A DNA stretch of 64,000 nucleotides from Sporocytophaga myxococcoides DSM 11118. Its GTDB lineage: Bacteria; Bacteroidota; Bacteroidia; Cytophagales; Cytophagaceae. The first letter of the stretch is position 1. Every line of letters begins with the position of its first letter. A program made the translations under genes and the position numbers. The stretch covers positions 145,821 to 209,820 of the forward strand of contig NZ_AUFX01000012.1 of NCBI RefSeq assembly GCF_000426725.1, written 5' to 3'. A model generated the notes under the pieces. The model had not been told where the DNA came from, made no database searches, and saw only the letters and a program-made list of their open reading frames with translations. This document shows positions 9,286-16,320 of the stretch, in pieces.

Positions 9286-9798
9286 CTAACGAATCATCTT
9301 ATTTATTACTGGTTTTCCTTCCAACCTGAAATCTCCCTCCAGGTCTACCCAAGACTTGCAGCCTCCATATTCCGGCAGTAATTCAATAGTTTGCGGTTCG
9401 TTCAATTTGTATATTTGAACAATCAATAGATGCGCTCTTTTTTCCCATCTTTCAAATCGTTCTTTGATGATTCCCTCGCTCCATGCATGAAAGGGATATA
9501 ACTTGACAAGCGTGTCCCACTCTGTGATAATCCTGCTGTCAGCAATCTCCGCAAAATACTCAACTCTTACTTTATCTTGTTCTTTATGAAACTTATCCGG
9601 ATCAAAACCTTCGAACCAGTCACTTTTTACCAAGTCTTTTGCCTGATGGAAAAGGGTAGGAAACAATAAGAATTTTTTTGTCTTAATTTCAAAGTCAGAA
9701 CCTTCTTCATGTATACCTCCTTTTCGGATGATGATGTTCTGCTTCCCTGTTCCCAAGGCTTCAACAATATATGACCATTCTTTAAATGCAGGAGTCAT
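9286..9798 (-). CDS. DUF1802 family protein
   Basis: A 170-aa cytosolic protein that opens with FKEWSYIVEALGTGKQNIIIRKGGIHE, the characteristic DUF1802 N-terminus (a single short segment, then FLLFPTLFHQ). The rest is charged and ends in a compact beta-rich region. The family is widespread in bacteria, and its biochemical role is unknown to me. It is separated from the FAD oxidoreductase by a 283-bp divergent intergenic region that contains a repeat. Confidence 0.8.
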   Translation of the reverse strand: MTPAFKEWSYIVEALGTGKQNIIIRKGGIHEEGSDFEIKTKKFLLFPTLFHQAKDLVKSDWFEGFDPDKFHKEQDKVRVEYFAEIADSRIITEWDTLVKLYPFHAWSEGIIKERFERWEKRAHLLIVQIYKLNEPQTIELLPEYGGCKSWVDLEGDFRLEGKPVINKMIR

Positions 9799-9840
9799 GA
9801 TTTAAACTTTATAGGTGATTATAAAAACTTAAGCATTATT

Positions 9841-9960
9841 TTAAATTAAGTGTTACCCATTGAAAAATCCTGTTAATCACTTTAGTCAATAACTTGATTG
9901 CAACTATTATTTGTTAATTAACATGGACATTCTTTTAATACTTAATCCTGGTTATTTTTT
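9841..9960 (+). repeat. Diverged intergenic repeat, copy 1
   Basis: It is homologous without gaps to 22901-23000: by hand count 74 of 100 positions match over 9841-9940. An identical core lies at 9860-9881 (contains TGAAAAATCCTGTTAATCAC). The core is followed by a short palindrome, AGTCAA-taac-TTGATT (9884-9899, one G-T pair). It ends about 140 nt before the start of the FAD oxidoreductase gene; copy 2 stands at the same distance from asmA. Confidence 0.75.
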
Positions 9961-10032
9961 GGTAAACGTTCAGTAATGCAGGAATAAAAATAATAGAGTA
10001 AATGCAGATTTAAACATTTTTATTCCCTATTT

Positions 10033-10040
10033 TATTTTTG
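10033..10040 (+). promoter_or_regulatory. Candidate -7 box for the polyketide-locus FAD gene
   Basis: TATTTTTG matches the Bacteroidota TAnnTTTG element, 41 nt before the TTG start. No TTTG is found at the right upstream distance, so this is a half-supported promoter. Confidence 0.4.
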
Positions 10041-10081
10041 GAATTGTAAGTTTGATACATTAACCACTGCTTATCAAAACA

Positions 10082-11197
10082 TTGAAAGATATTCTAATCA
10101 TAGGAGGAGGGCTCGGTGGGCTCATTACTTCAATTTGCCTTGCAGATAAGGGATATAATGTTTTAGTGATAGAAAAGAAAGAATACCCCTTTCATAAGGT
10201 CTGTGGAGAATACATCTCTAATGAAGTAAAACCATTTTTACAGTCCATAGGATTGAATCTGGCAGATCTTTGTCCTTCTGAAATCAGCAGGCTTAAAGTT
10301 ACTTCTCCGCTTGGTGCGGAAGTAAACATGCAACTTGATCTAGGCGGATTCGGGCTCAGTCGTTATACACTTGATCGCGCTTTATATGAACTTGCAAAAT
10401 CAAAAGGAGTAAGTTTTCTTTTAAAAGGCCAGGTTGAAGATGTGAACTTTGAAGGCGATAGCTTCAATATAAAACTACAGGATGGCTCAGAGCATTATGC
10501 CCGCATCGTTGTTGGGAGTTTTGGAAAAAGATCAAACCTGGACAGGCAACTCAATCGCAAATTTTTCTTTAAAAGGTCTCCTTACATTGGAGTGAAATAC
10601 CATATCAGAACTGAGTTCCCTGATGATCTGATCGCTTTGCACAACTTTAAAGATGGTTACTGTGGTATATCAAAAATTGAAGACAATAAATATTGCCTAT
10701 GTTATTTGAGTTCAAGAAATAATCTGAAAGATCATGGGAACATTGATGAGATGGAGAAAGAGGTACTTTTCAGGAACAGGCATTTAAAGTACATTTTTGA
10801 GAATTCTGATTTTCTATATAAAAAGCCGGAAGTAATAAATGAAATAAGCTTCGAAAAGAAAGAAGCTGTATCCAATCATCTCTTGTTTTGCGGAGATGCA
10901 GCCGGCATGATCTCTCCTCTTTGTGGCAATGGAATGGCGATGGCTATTCATTCTGCAAAGATCCTTTCTGAGCTTATCTCGATACATTTTGTAAAGTCAT
11001 CTTTAGACAGACAACTTTTGGAAGCTCAATATTCATCGAAGTGGAATGAATTGTTTTCAACCAGATTGTTTGTGGGGAGGCAAATACAAAAGTTATTCGG
11101 ACAAGACCTGATGACAGAACTTTCTATAAGGTTCCTGAATAGTGCCAAACCCGTTTCCAGGCAACTTATAAAAATGACACATGGTAAGCCCTTCTAG
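10082..11197 (+). CDS. FAD-dependent oxidoreductase, geranylgeranyl-reductase-like
   Basis: A 371-aa flavoprotein of the PHBH/geranylgeranyl reductase superfamily. The dinucleotide-binding motif IIGGGLGGLITSICLADKGY is at residues 5-24, with EKKEYPFHKVCGEYIS downstream, and the second FAD motif FCGDAAGMISPLCGNGMAMA lies near residue 280. Such enzymes hydroxylate aromatic rings or reduce isoprenoid double bonds. Beside a type III PKS and a prenyltransferase, either tailoring role is plausible. Start: TTG at 10082 gives the correct family N-terminus (MKDILIIGGG); no ATG is available without cutting the FAD motif. Its stop codon overlaps the stop of the convergent UbiA gene in the shared palindrome CTAG. 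Confidence 0.88.
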   Translation: MKDILIIGGGLGGLITSICLADKGYNVLVIEKKEYPFHKVCGEYISNEVKPFLQSIGLNLADLCPSEISRLKVTSPLGAEVNMQLDLGGFGLSRYTLDRALYELAKSKGVSFLLKGQVEDVNFEGDSFNIKLQDGSEHYARIVVGSFGKRSNLDRQLNRKFFFKRSPYIGVKYHIRTEFPDDLIALHNFKDGYCGISKIEDNKYCLCYLSSRNNLKDHGNIDEMEKEVLFRNRHLKYIFENSDFLYKKPEVINEISFEKKEAVSNHLLFCGDAAGMISPLCGNGMAMAIHSAKILSELISIHFVKSSLDRQLLEAQYSSKWNELFSTRLFVGRQIQKLFGQDLMTELSIRFLNSAKPVSRQLIKMTHGKPF

Positions 11198-12090
11198 ATA
11201 TAGTTAAGAACAGTCAGAAAAATAAAGAAAGCTATAAATCCTAGTGAGGATAGCATATTCAGTGTCATGGTTGATTTAAAGTTTGCTGCTTTTTCATCCT
11301 TTAAGACTTTTACAAACCAGGTTAAAAAGTAAACCAATGTAGGCAGCATAAATAAAGGGAAAGCGTAAAGCGCTATCAGAAGATTTTTTGAAAGAAAATA
11401 ATACACAAACCCACCTGAGCCAATTGTAAAGACCAATCCTGTCCAGATGAAAGTGCCTCTGATTCCAAGCATTCTGCTGAATGTCTGATCTCCTCTTCTT
11501 CCATCTTCATTATGTTGATATACTTGCGTCATAGGGTATGATCCTAAAAGGATCATAGTACAAAGTGAAGCAGGAAGAATGAGATCATAAAAATTGGCAT
11601 CAGAATATGATAATCCATTAATTGACAAATAAGACATCAGATAAGTCCAGATACCTTGAAAGAAAGAAACGACAAGAAGTCCACCTATGGGATATTTCTT
11701 TAATCTTGTTGAAGGGTGGCTGTACGCTTTGCTTGCCATTGCGACAATAAAGACCATTAAGGCAAATTGCCATCCTATAATAAATGAAAGACCAATAGCT
11801 ATAAACTCAAATAGTAAGGATGTATAATACAACTCTTTAGAAACCGGAGGTGGATTTTCAATGCCTCCAATACTCTCTTCATCTTTGTCAAAATAGCTGT
11901 TATAGCCATTACTCGAGGGATAAAAAAAGAGGTGAATTATAATGAATGAAAGAATCAAATAAGGTATATTGGGATTTGGTGACTGGCTTAAAGCAAAGAT
12001 GAAGAAAGGCATCAAAAAAATTGAGAAGGGAATTCTCAAGTGTATTAATGTTGATTTTTGAATCATCATTGTTTTAAGAGTTTTTAACAA
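11194..12090 (-). CDS. UbiA-family prenyltransferase
   Basis: A 298-aa integral-membrane prenyltransferase with about eight helices. The first Asp-rich region is NSYFDKDEESIGG (residues about 85-100, N-x-x-x-D-x-x-x pattern) and the second is YQHNEDGRRGDQTFSRMLG (about 190-208), where D-x-G-R-R-G-D is the conserved Mg/pyrophosphate site. The family transfers a polyprenyl group onto an aromatic acceptor. It lies between the FAD oxidoreductase (convergent, 4-bp overlap) and the polyketide synthase (divergent, 26-bp gap), which suggests that the acceptor is the polyketide-derived ring; this is inference. A menaquinone or haem role (MenA, CtaB) is less likely because no such pathway genes are nearby. 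Confidence 0.87.
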   Translation of the reverse strand: MLKTLKTMMIQKSTLIHLRIPFSIFLMPFFIFALSQSPNPNIPYLILSFIIIHLFFYPSSNGYNSYFDKDEESIGGIENPPPVSKELYYTSLLFEFIAIGLSFIIGWQFALMVFIVAMASKAYSHPSTRLKKYPIGGLLVVSFFQGIWTYLMSYLSINGLSYSDANFYDLILPASLCTMILLGSYPMTQVYQHNEDGRRGDQTFSRMLGIRGTFIWTGLVFTIGSGGFVYYFLSKNLLIALYAFPLFMLPTLVYFLTWFVKVLKDEKAANFKSTMTLNMLSSLGFIAFFIFLTVLNYI

Positions 12091-12116
12091 GATAGATAAA
12101 ATTTTGTTTCTAAGGA

Positions 12117-13277
12117 ATGAAAAGTTTCATTACAGCGATAGGTACTGCAAATCCTGCATACGGCTTCCCTCAGTTAAAAATTGCGGAGTTCATGTCGGAT
12201 GCTGTTTCCATGAATGAAGAAGAAAGACAAAGGTTGTTTACCTTATATCGTGCATCTGGAATAAAACATAGATATTCTGTCTTGCCTGATTTTGGTACTG
12301 CATTTGAGCATTCTGATTTTTTCAGACCTGGAGATAAAACCGCAATGCCCTCTGTGTCTGAAAGGTTGGCTCTTTATAGGCAAGAGGCGCTGCCTTTGAG
12401 TATCGTTGCAATTGAGAATTGTCTTGATCAATTAGGATCTTTTCCCAAAGATAAGATAACTCATCTTATTACTGTTTCATGTACTGGCATGTATGCTCCA
12501 GGCCTCGATCTGGATATTGTTCAATCACTTGGATTATCTCATTCCGTGAATAGGACATGTGTTAATTTTATGGGATGTTATGCTGCATTTTCCGGATTGA
12601 AAGTTGCGGATGCTATCTGTAAAGCAGACAAAAATGCTGTTGTATTAATGGTTTGTGTTGAGCTTTGCACCATTCATTATCAGAAGAGTATGAATTGGGA
12701 TCACATTCTGTCTAATGCAATATTCGGTGATGGAGCAGCAGCAGTGATTGTTCAGGCTGAAAGGCCAAAAGGGTTAGCATTGAGCCCTGAGTTATTTTAT
12801 TGTGAATTGCTTCCTGAAGGCCGCAAAGACATGGCCTGGTCTATAGCTGACTTTGGTTTCGAAATGACTTTATCCTCTTATGTTCCTTCAATGATAAAAA
12901 GTGGAATAAAAGAATTAACCAAAAACCTTTTATCCAAGCTAAGTTACAATGTTGATGAAATAGATTATTTCGCCATTCATCCCGGAGGAAAGAAGATACT
13001 TGAAGTAATAAAGGATGAGCTGGAAATAAACAAGCAGAAGTGTCAGCAGAGTTTTGACGTGCTTGCTGAATATGGGAATATGTCTTCTCCATCTGTTCTG
13101 TTTGTTTTAAAAAGGATTATGCAGGATTTGCAAGATGATTTTTCCTCGAAAAGAATTTTATCATTTGCTTTTGGTCCAGGGCTTACAATGGAATCTATGA
13201 TTTTGGAAGTTGTTCCATCAGAATTTACCAAAGCCCTTGAAGATGATAAGGAGTTTATCAATATAGAAGCAGTATGA
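12117..13277 (+). CDS. Type III polyketide synthase (chalcone/stilbene synthase family)
   Basis: A 386-aa homodimeric ketosynthase that condenses malonyl-CoA units onto an acyl-CoA starter without an acyl carrier protein. The Cys-His-Asn triad can be placed: Cys154 in VNFMGCYAAFSGL, His288 in FAIHPGGKKIL and Asn321 in EYGNMSSPSVLFV. The late FGPGLTMESMIL motif corresponds to the GFGPGLT(V/I)E signature. Bacterial members make alkylresorcinols, alkylpyrones or alkylquinone precursors from fatty acyl starters; the product here is not predictable by eye. The ATG start is preceded directly by AAGGA. The stop overlaps the methyltransferase start (ATGA), so the two are translationally coupled. Confidence 0.93.
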   Translation: MKSFITAIGTANPAYGFPQLKIAEFMSDAVSMNEEERQRLFTLYRASGIKHRYSVLPDFGTAFEHSDFFRPGDKTAMPSVSERLALYRQEALPLSIVAIENCLDQLGSFPKDKITHLITVSCTGMYAPGLDLDIVQSLGLSHSVNRTCVNFMGCYAAFSGLKVADAICKADKNAVVLMVCVELCTIHYQKSMNWDHILSNAIFGDGAAAVIVQAERPKGLALSPELFYCELLPEGRKDMAWSIADFGFEMTLSSYVPSMIKSGIKELTKNLLSKLSYNVDEIDYFAIHPGGKKILEVIKDELEINKQKCQQSFDVLAEYGNMSSPSVLFVLKRIMQDLQDDFSSKRILSFAFGPGLTMESMILEVVPSEFTKALEDDKEFINIEAV

Positions 13278-13993
13278 GTCGTTTTTTGCAAAGATCAGCA
13301 GACCCTGAAATTATGGACGACCTGGAGTTCGAAGGGGAGGTTCTTGGTCAAACGTTAGATGAAATTGAATTTATAAATAAATGGTTAGGGGGTAATGCAG
13401 TAACGTTGGATGCTGTTAAAAGGGTTATTAAGGAAGGTAAGTTGCAAGCATCGGATAGTCCTATTACTATTTCTGATCTCGGATGCGGTGGAGGAGAAAT
13501 GCTTTCACTCATTTATAAATGGGCACAGTCAAAAAGTATAAAAGTAAACCTTATTGGAATTGATGCTAACGACTATGTGGTGAATCATGCAGCAAAAAAA
13601 GTTCCTTTACATAACAGTATATCATTTAAAAAATTTAATGTGCTGGATAATGATTTCAGAAATGAATTATTTGATATAAGCACTTGTACACTATTTTGTC
13701 ATCATTTTGAAGATGATGTTTTTGTAGATTTTTTAAAGCAATTGAGGAAACAAACGCGTGTTGCTATCATAATTAATGACATTCACAGGCATTGGTTTGC
13801 TTATTATTCCATAAAATACCTTACGGGGTTGTTCTCCAAGTCATATATGGTGAAATATGATGCTCAGCTTTCGGTGCTTAGAGCATTCAAGAAGAAAGAA
13901 CTGGAACTTTTAATTGCCAAGGCAGGATTCACCAAATTCGATATCCGTTGGAAATGGGCGTTCCGTTTTCAGGTTATTTTGTGGTGTGATTAA
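13274..13993 (+). CDS. SAM-dependent methyltransferase coupled to the type III PKS
   Basis: A 239-aa class I methyltransferase. Motif I ISDLGCGGGEML is at about residues 67-78, LIGIDANDYVVNHA is the acidic-loop strand, and ISTCTLFCHHFED is the motif IV/post-motif region. It overlaps the polyketide synthase by 4 bp, so co-translation is expected. C- or O-methylation of the polyketide or its quinone is the natural suggestion, as in Streptomyces srsABC, where a type III PKS, a methyltransferase and a flavoprotein work in series. The substrate itself is inference. Confidence 0.87.
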   Translation: MSRFLQRSADPEIMDDLEFEGEVLGQTLDEIEFINKWLGGNAVTLDAVKRVIKEGKLQASDSPITISDLGCGGGEMLSLIYKWAQSKSIKVNLIGIDANDYVVNHAAKKVPLHNSISFKKFNVLDNDFRNELFDISTCTLFCHHFEDDVFVDFLKQLRKQTRVAIIINDIHRHWFAYYSIKYLTGLFSKSYMVKYDAQLSVLRAFKKKELELLIAKAGFTKFDIRWKWAFRFQVILWCD

Positions 13994-14018
13994 TCGGACT
14001 TAAGATTAAGTACAAAAC

Positions 14019-14639
14019 TTAGTTAAACCTTCTTTTGAAGCTGCAAAACAAGAAATTTTGCTTTGTATTAAATGGAGTAGTATGATCCTCAGTGATGCAT
14101 TTCATTTTGTCAAATCCAGCTTCAAGCTCTGATATCAATGCTTGTTCATCATACTGTTTTATTTCAAGTCCACTGCACTTTGTTGGTCCATCGGTTGAAA
14201 AAGTTCCTATAGCCATATAGCCGGATACACTTTGCTTCGCAATTTCCAGGTACTGGACAATTTTATCTTTTGTAGTAAGGAAATGGAATGTAGCTCTATC
14301 ATGCCAGACGTCGTAGCTTGAAGAAGGCTTAAACTCTGTAATATCGCTTACAATCCAGTTTACTTTGTCGGCTTTGTTACCCAGACGTTTTTTTGCTTTG
14401 TCCAGTGCATTTTTTGAAATATCAAGTACGCTTATGTTTTCATAACCTTCGTCAAGCAGGAAATCCACAAGTTTACTATCTCCCCCTCCAATATCAATAA
14501 TTTTTGCATTCTTAGATAGTCCAAATGAATGAATGAAATCCAATGAAGTTTTGGGAACTTCTTGTGTCCAACTTACCTGATCAGGGTTTTTAGTTTCATA
14601 AACTGTTTCCCAATGGTTTTTATTAACCTTGTTGTTCAT
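14019..14639 (-). CDS. Class I SAM-dependent methyltransferase
   Basis: A 206-aa protein with the N-terminal NKNHWETVYETKNPDQVSWTQ motif and motif I KIIDIGGGDSKLVDFLL (residues about 44-60), ISVLDISKNALDKAKKRL and YDVWHDRATFHFLT. The W-x-x-x-Y and WHDRA-x-FHFL segments place it with a well-known group of bacterial TehB/thiopurine-like methyltransferases of unassigned substrate. It converges with the polyketide-locus methyltransferase (25-bp gap), so it is probably not part of that operon. Confidence 0.85.
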   Translation of the reverse strand: MNNKVNKNHWETVYETKNPDQVSWTQEVPKTSLDFIHSFGLSKNAKIIDIGGGDSKLVDFLLDEGYENISVLDISKNALDKAKKRLGNKADKVNWIVSDITEFKPSSSYDVWHDRATFHFLTTKDKIVQYLEIAKQSVSGYMAIGTFSTDGPTKCSGLEIKQYDEQALISELEAGFDKMKCITEDHTTPFNTKQNFLFCSFKRRFN

Positions 14640-14800
14640 GGTGATGGCTTTTTGAATAGGAGGTTATCTACGTTTTTATTCTCTTGTTTTGCAGTTATTT
14701 TACAACAGTTGGAATATTGATTCAATTCTTTTCAAACTGAAATTGCACCTATTTATTTTGATCTTGGTTGATTTATAAAGGAACCAAAGGGAAAGATCTT

Positions 14801-14977
14801 ATGAGCAAGGTACATTTTATAGTTGGATTAATTGGTATCGTTGTACTCATCGTTGCGGGTGCTGCAACTGGTATAGTAAAAATAGGTGAAGCCGCGATTA
14901 TAGGTGTTCTCGTATTCGCAGCTTCTCCTTTTATTTTCAAATTTGTACAAGCAACCAGAAAGCATGACGAGCGTTGA
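14801..14977 (+). CDS. Small membrane protein, two hydrophobic segments
   Basis: A 58-aa protein (MSKVHFIVGLIGIVVLIVAG...) with two helices (residues about 4-24 and 28-48) separated by a KIGEA turn, and a charged ATRKHDER tail. An upstream in-frame TTG at 14768 would add 11 polar residues; the ATG at 14801 gives a better membrane-protein start and is preferred. The length and hydrophobic pattern support a real gene, but no function is recognised. Confidence 0.55.
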   Translation: MSKVHFIVGLIGIVVLIVAGAATGIVKIGEAAIIGVLVFAASPFIFKFVQATRKHDER

Positions 14978-14997
14978 CCGTCTGTAAAGTTATTCTT

Positions 14998-16320
14998 TTA
15001 TTGAAGATCATTCAATAATTGGCCGCTTAACCTTTGCAGCTCAATTTCGGCAGTTTTTGCTGTAAATTGGGCTGAAAGAAGGTTGTTTTCTGCATCGGTA
15101 AGTTTTTGCTGGGTAATTCGTAAATCTATGTCATTTATATTACCGAGTTTATATCTTCCTACCGCAATATTCAGATCTTTGCGCGCGACTTCAACGTTTC
15201 CAACCTGAATGTTTACCAGTTGAATGCTTGTGAGGTAATTGTTATAATATTTATACAAGTCATTCTTCAGAGACAGTTTGGTGTCTTCGTATTGGGAAGT
15301 ACTTGATTGGTATAGAACCTTTGCATTCTGGACATTTAAATTAGTGATTCCACCAGTGAAGATGTTCATGCTTGCAGTCACTCCGTATGTTAAACCATTT
15401 GATCTATTTAACCTTGCAGGACTCACAGGGTTTTGAGTTTTTGAATAGTTATATCCTCCAAACACACCGATTATTGGTAAATATTGACTTCTATAAGTCC
15501 CGATGTCATATCTTGCAATATTGGCATTCGCTCTCGAGGTCAATAACATTGCATTCTGGCTCTCAAGCTTCTGGGAAAGATCATTATAATCAAGTTTTGA
15601 ATTAATTGGAATTTCTGGTCTTACTTCGAATGCAGTGGTGATTTCGCGTGCAAGAAGCCTGTTTAGATCTGCTTTGGCATTTCTGATAAGAGCTGCTTGT
15701 TGCAGGAGTCTTGTACTGTCAGCATTTGCATCAACCATTGCCTGATAAATAGCTTGTTCAGACCCAGTACCAATACTCTTCATACTTTGGGCCAGCTTTA
15801 ATCTTTGAAGCGAAAGACTTATCGCCTCCTGAATTACATACATCATCTTTTGCTGCTGGACAATTGAGTAATATGTATTGATGATATTTGCAACTGTCAC
15901 TTCAATATCTGTTCGAGCCTTTGTTTGTCCGGCTTTTTCAAGTTCCTGAAGTTTATTTTTTGTAATAAACATATTGAACCCATCGAAAATGGTCCAGTTG
16001 ACAAGCGCATTGGCAGCGATGCTTTTGGGTCTAAGGCCGTTTGCATCCCTTGGAGGCGTTGGTGGTTGATATTCTACGTGAGTATTCACAAGATTGCCGG
16101 TATTGTTAAAGTTTAAGTCAACCGTAGGTAAAAATCCGGCATTCCCCAGGGTATTACTGTTTTCGGCAATCTTCTGATTATTCCGTGCTATTATAATGGA
16201 ATAGTTATTTTCAAGCCCTGTTTGAATAGCTTTTTCAAGTGTAAGCGTATCCTGAGAGAAAGCATTTAAAAAGCTGGCTGTCCATATAACAGCCAGCATA
16301 AAAAATTTAATTTTATTCAT
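14998..16320 (-). CDS. TolC-family outer-membrane efflux protein
   Basis: A 440-aa outer-membrane channel component. It has a signal peptide (residues 1-22, ending ...NAFSQ) and two OEP repeats: TLEKAIQTGLENNYSI at about 27-42, and YLPIIGVFGGYNYSKT at about 280 before the second coiled-coil set with NAKVLYQSSTSQYEDTK and LNIAVGRYKLGNINDIDLRI. It forms the periplasm-spanning duct for the RND pump encoded just upstream. It overlaps the RND gene by 8 bp and is the last gene of the four-gene minus-strand operon. Confidence 0.93.
   Translation of the reverse strand: MNKIKFFMLAVIWTASFLNAFSQDTLTLEKAIQTGLENNYSIIIARNNQKIAENSNTLGNAGFLPTVDLNFNNTGNLVNTHVEYQPPTPPRDANGLRPKSIAANALVNWTIFDGFNMFITKNKLQELEKAGQTKARTDIEVTVANIINTYYSIVQQQKMMYVIQEAISLSLQRLKLAQSMKSIGTGSEQAIYQAMVDANADSTRLLQQAALIRNAKADLNRLLAREITTAFEVRPEIPINSKLDYNDLSQKLESQNAMLLTSRANANIARYDIGTYRSQYLPIIGVFGGYNYSKTQNPVSPARLNRSNGLTYGVTASMNIFTGGITNLNVQNAKVLYQSSTSQYEDTKLSLKNDLYKYYNNYLTSIQLVNIQVGNVEVARKDLNIAVGRYKLGNINDIDLRITQQKLTDAENNLLSAQFTAKTAEIELQRLSGQLLNDLQ

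Noticed and set aside
9841..9960. Possible insertion-sequence end
   Set aside because: No transposase, no target duplication and no terminal inverted repeats; only a short diverged repeat shared with 22901-23020.
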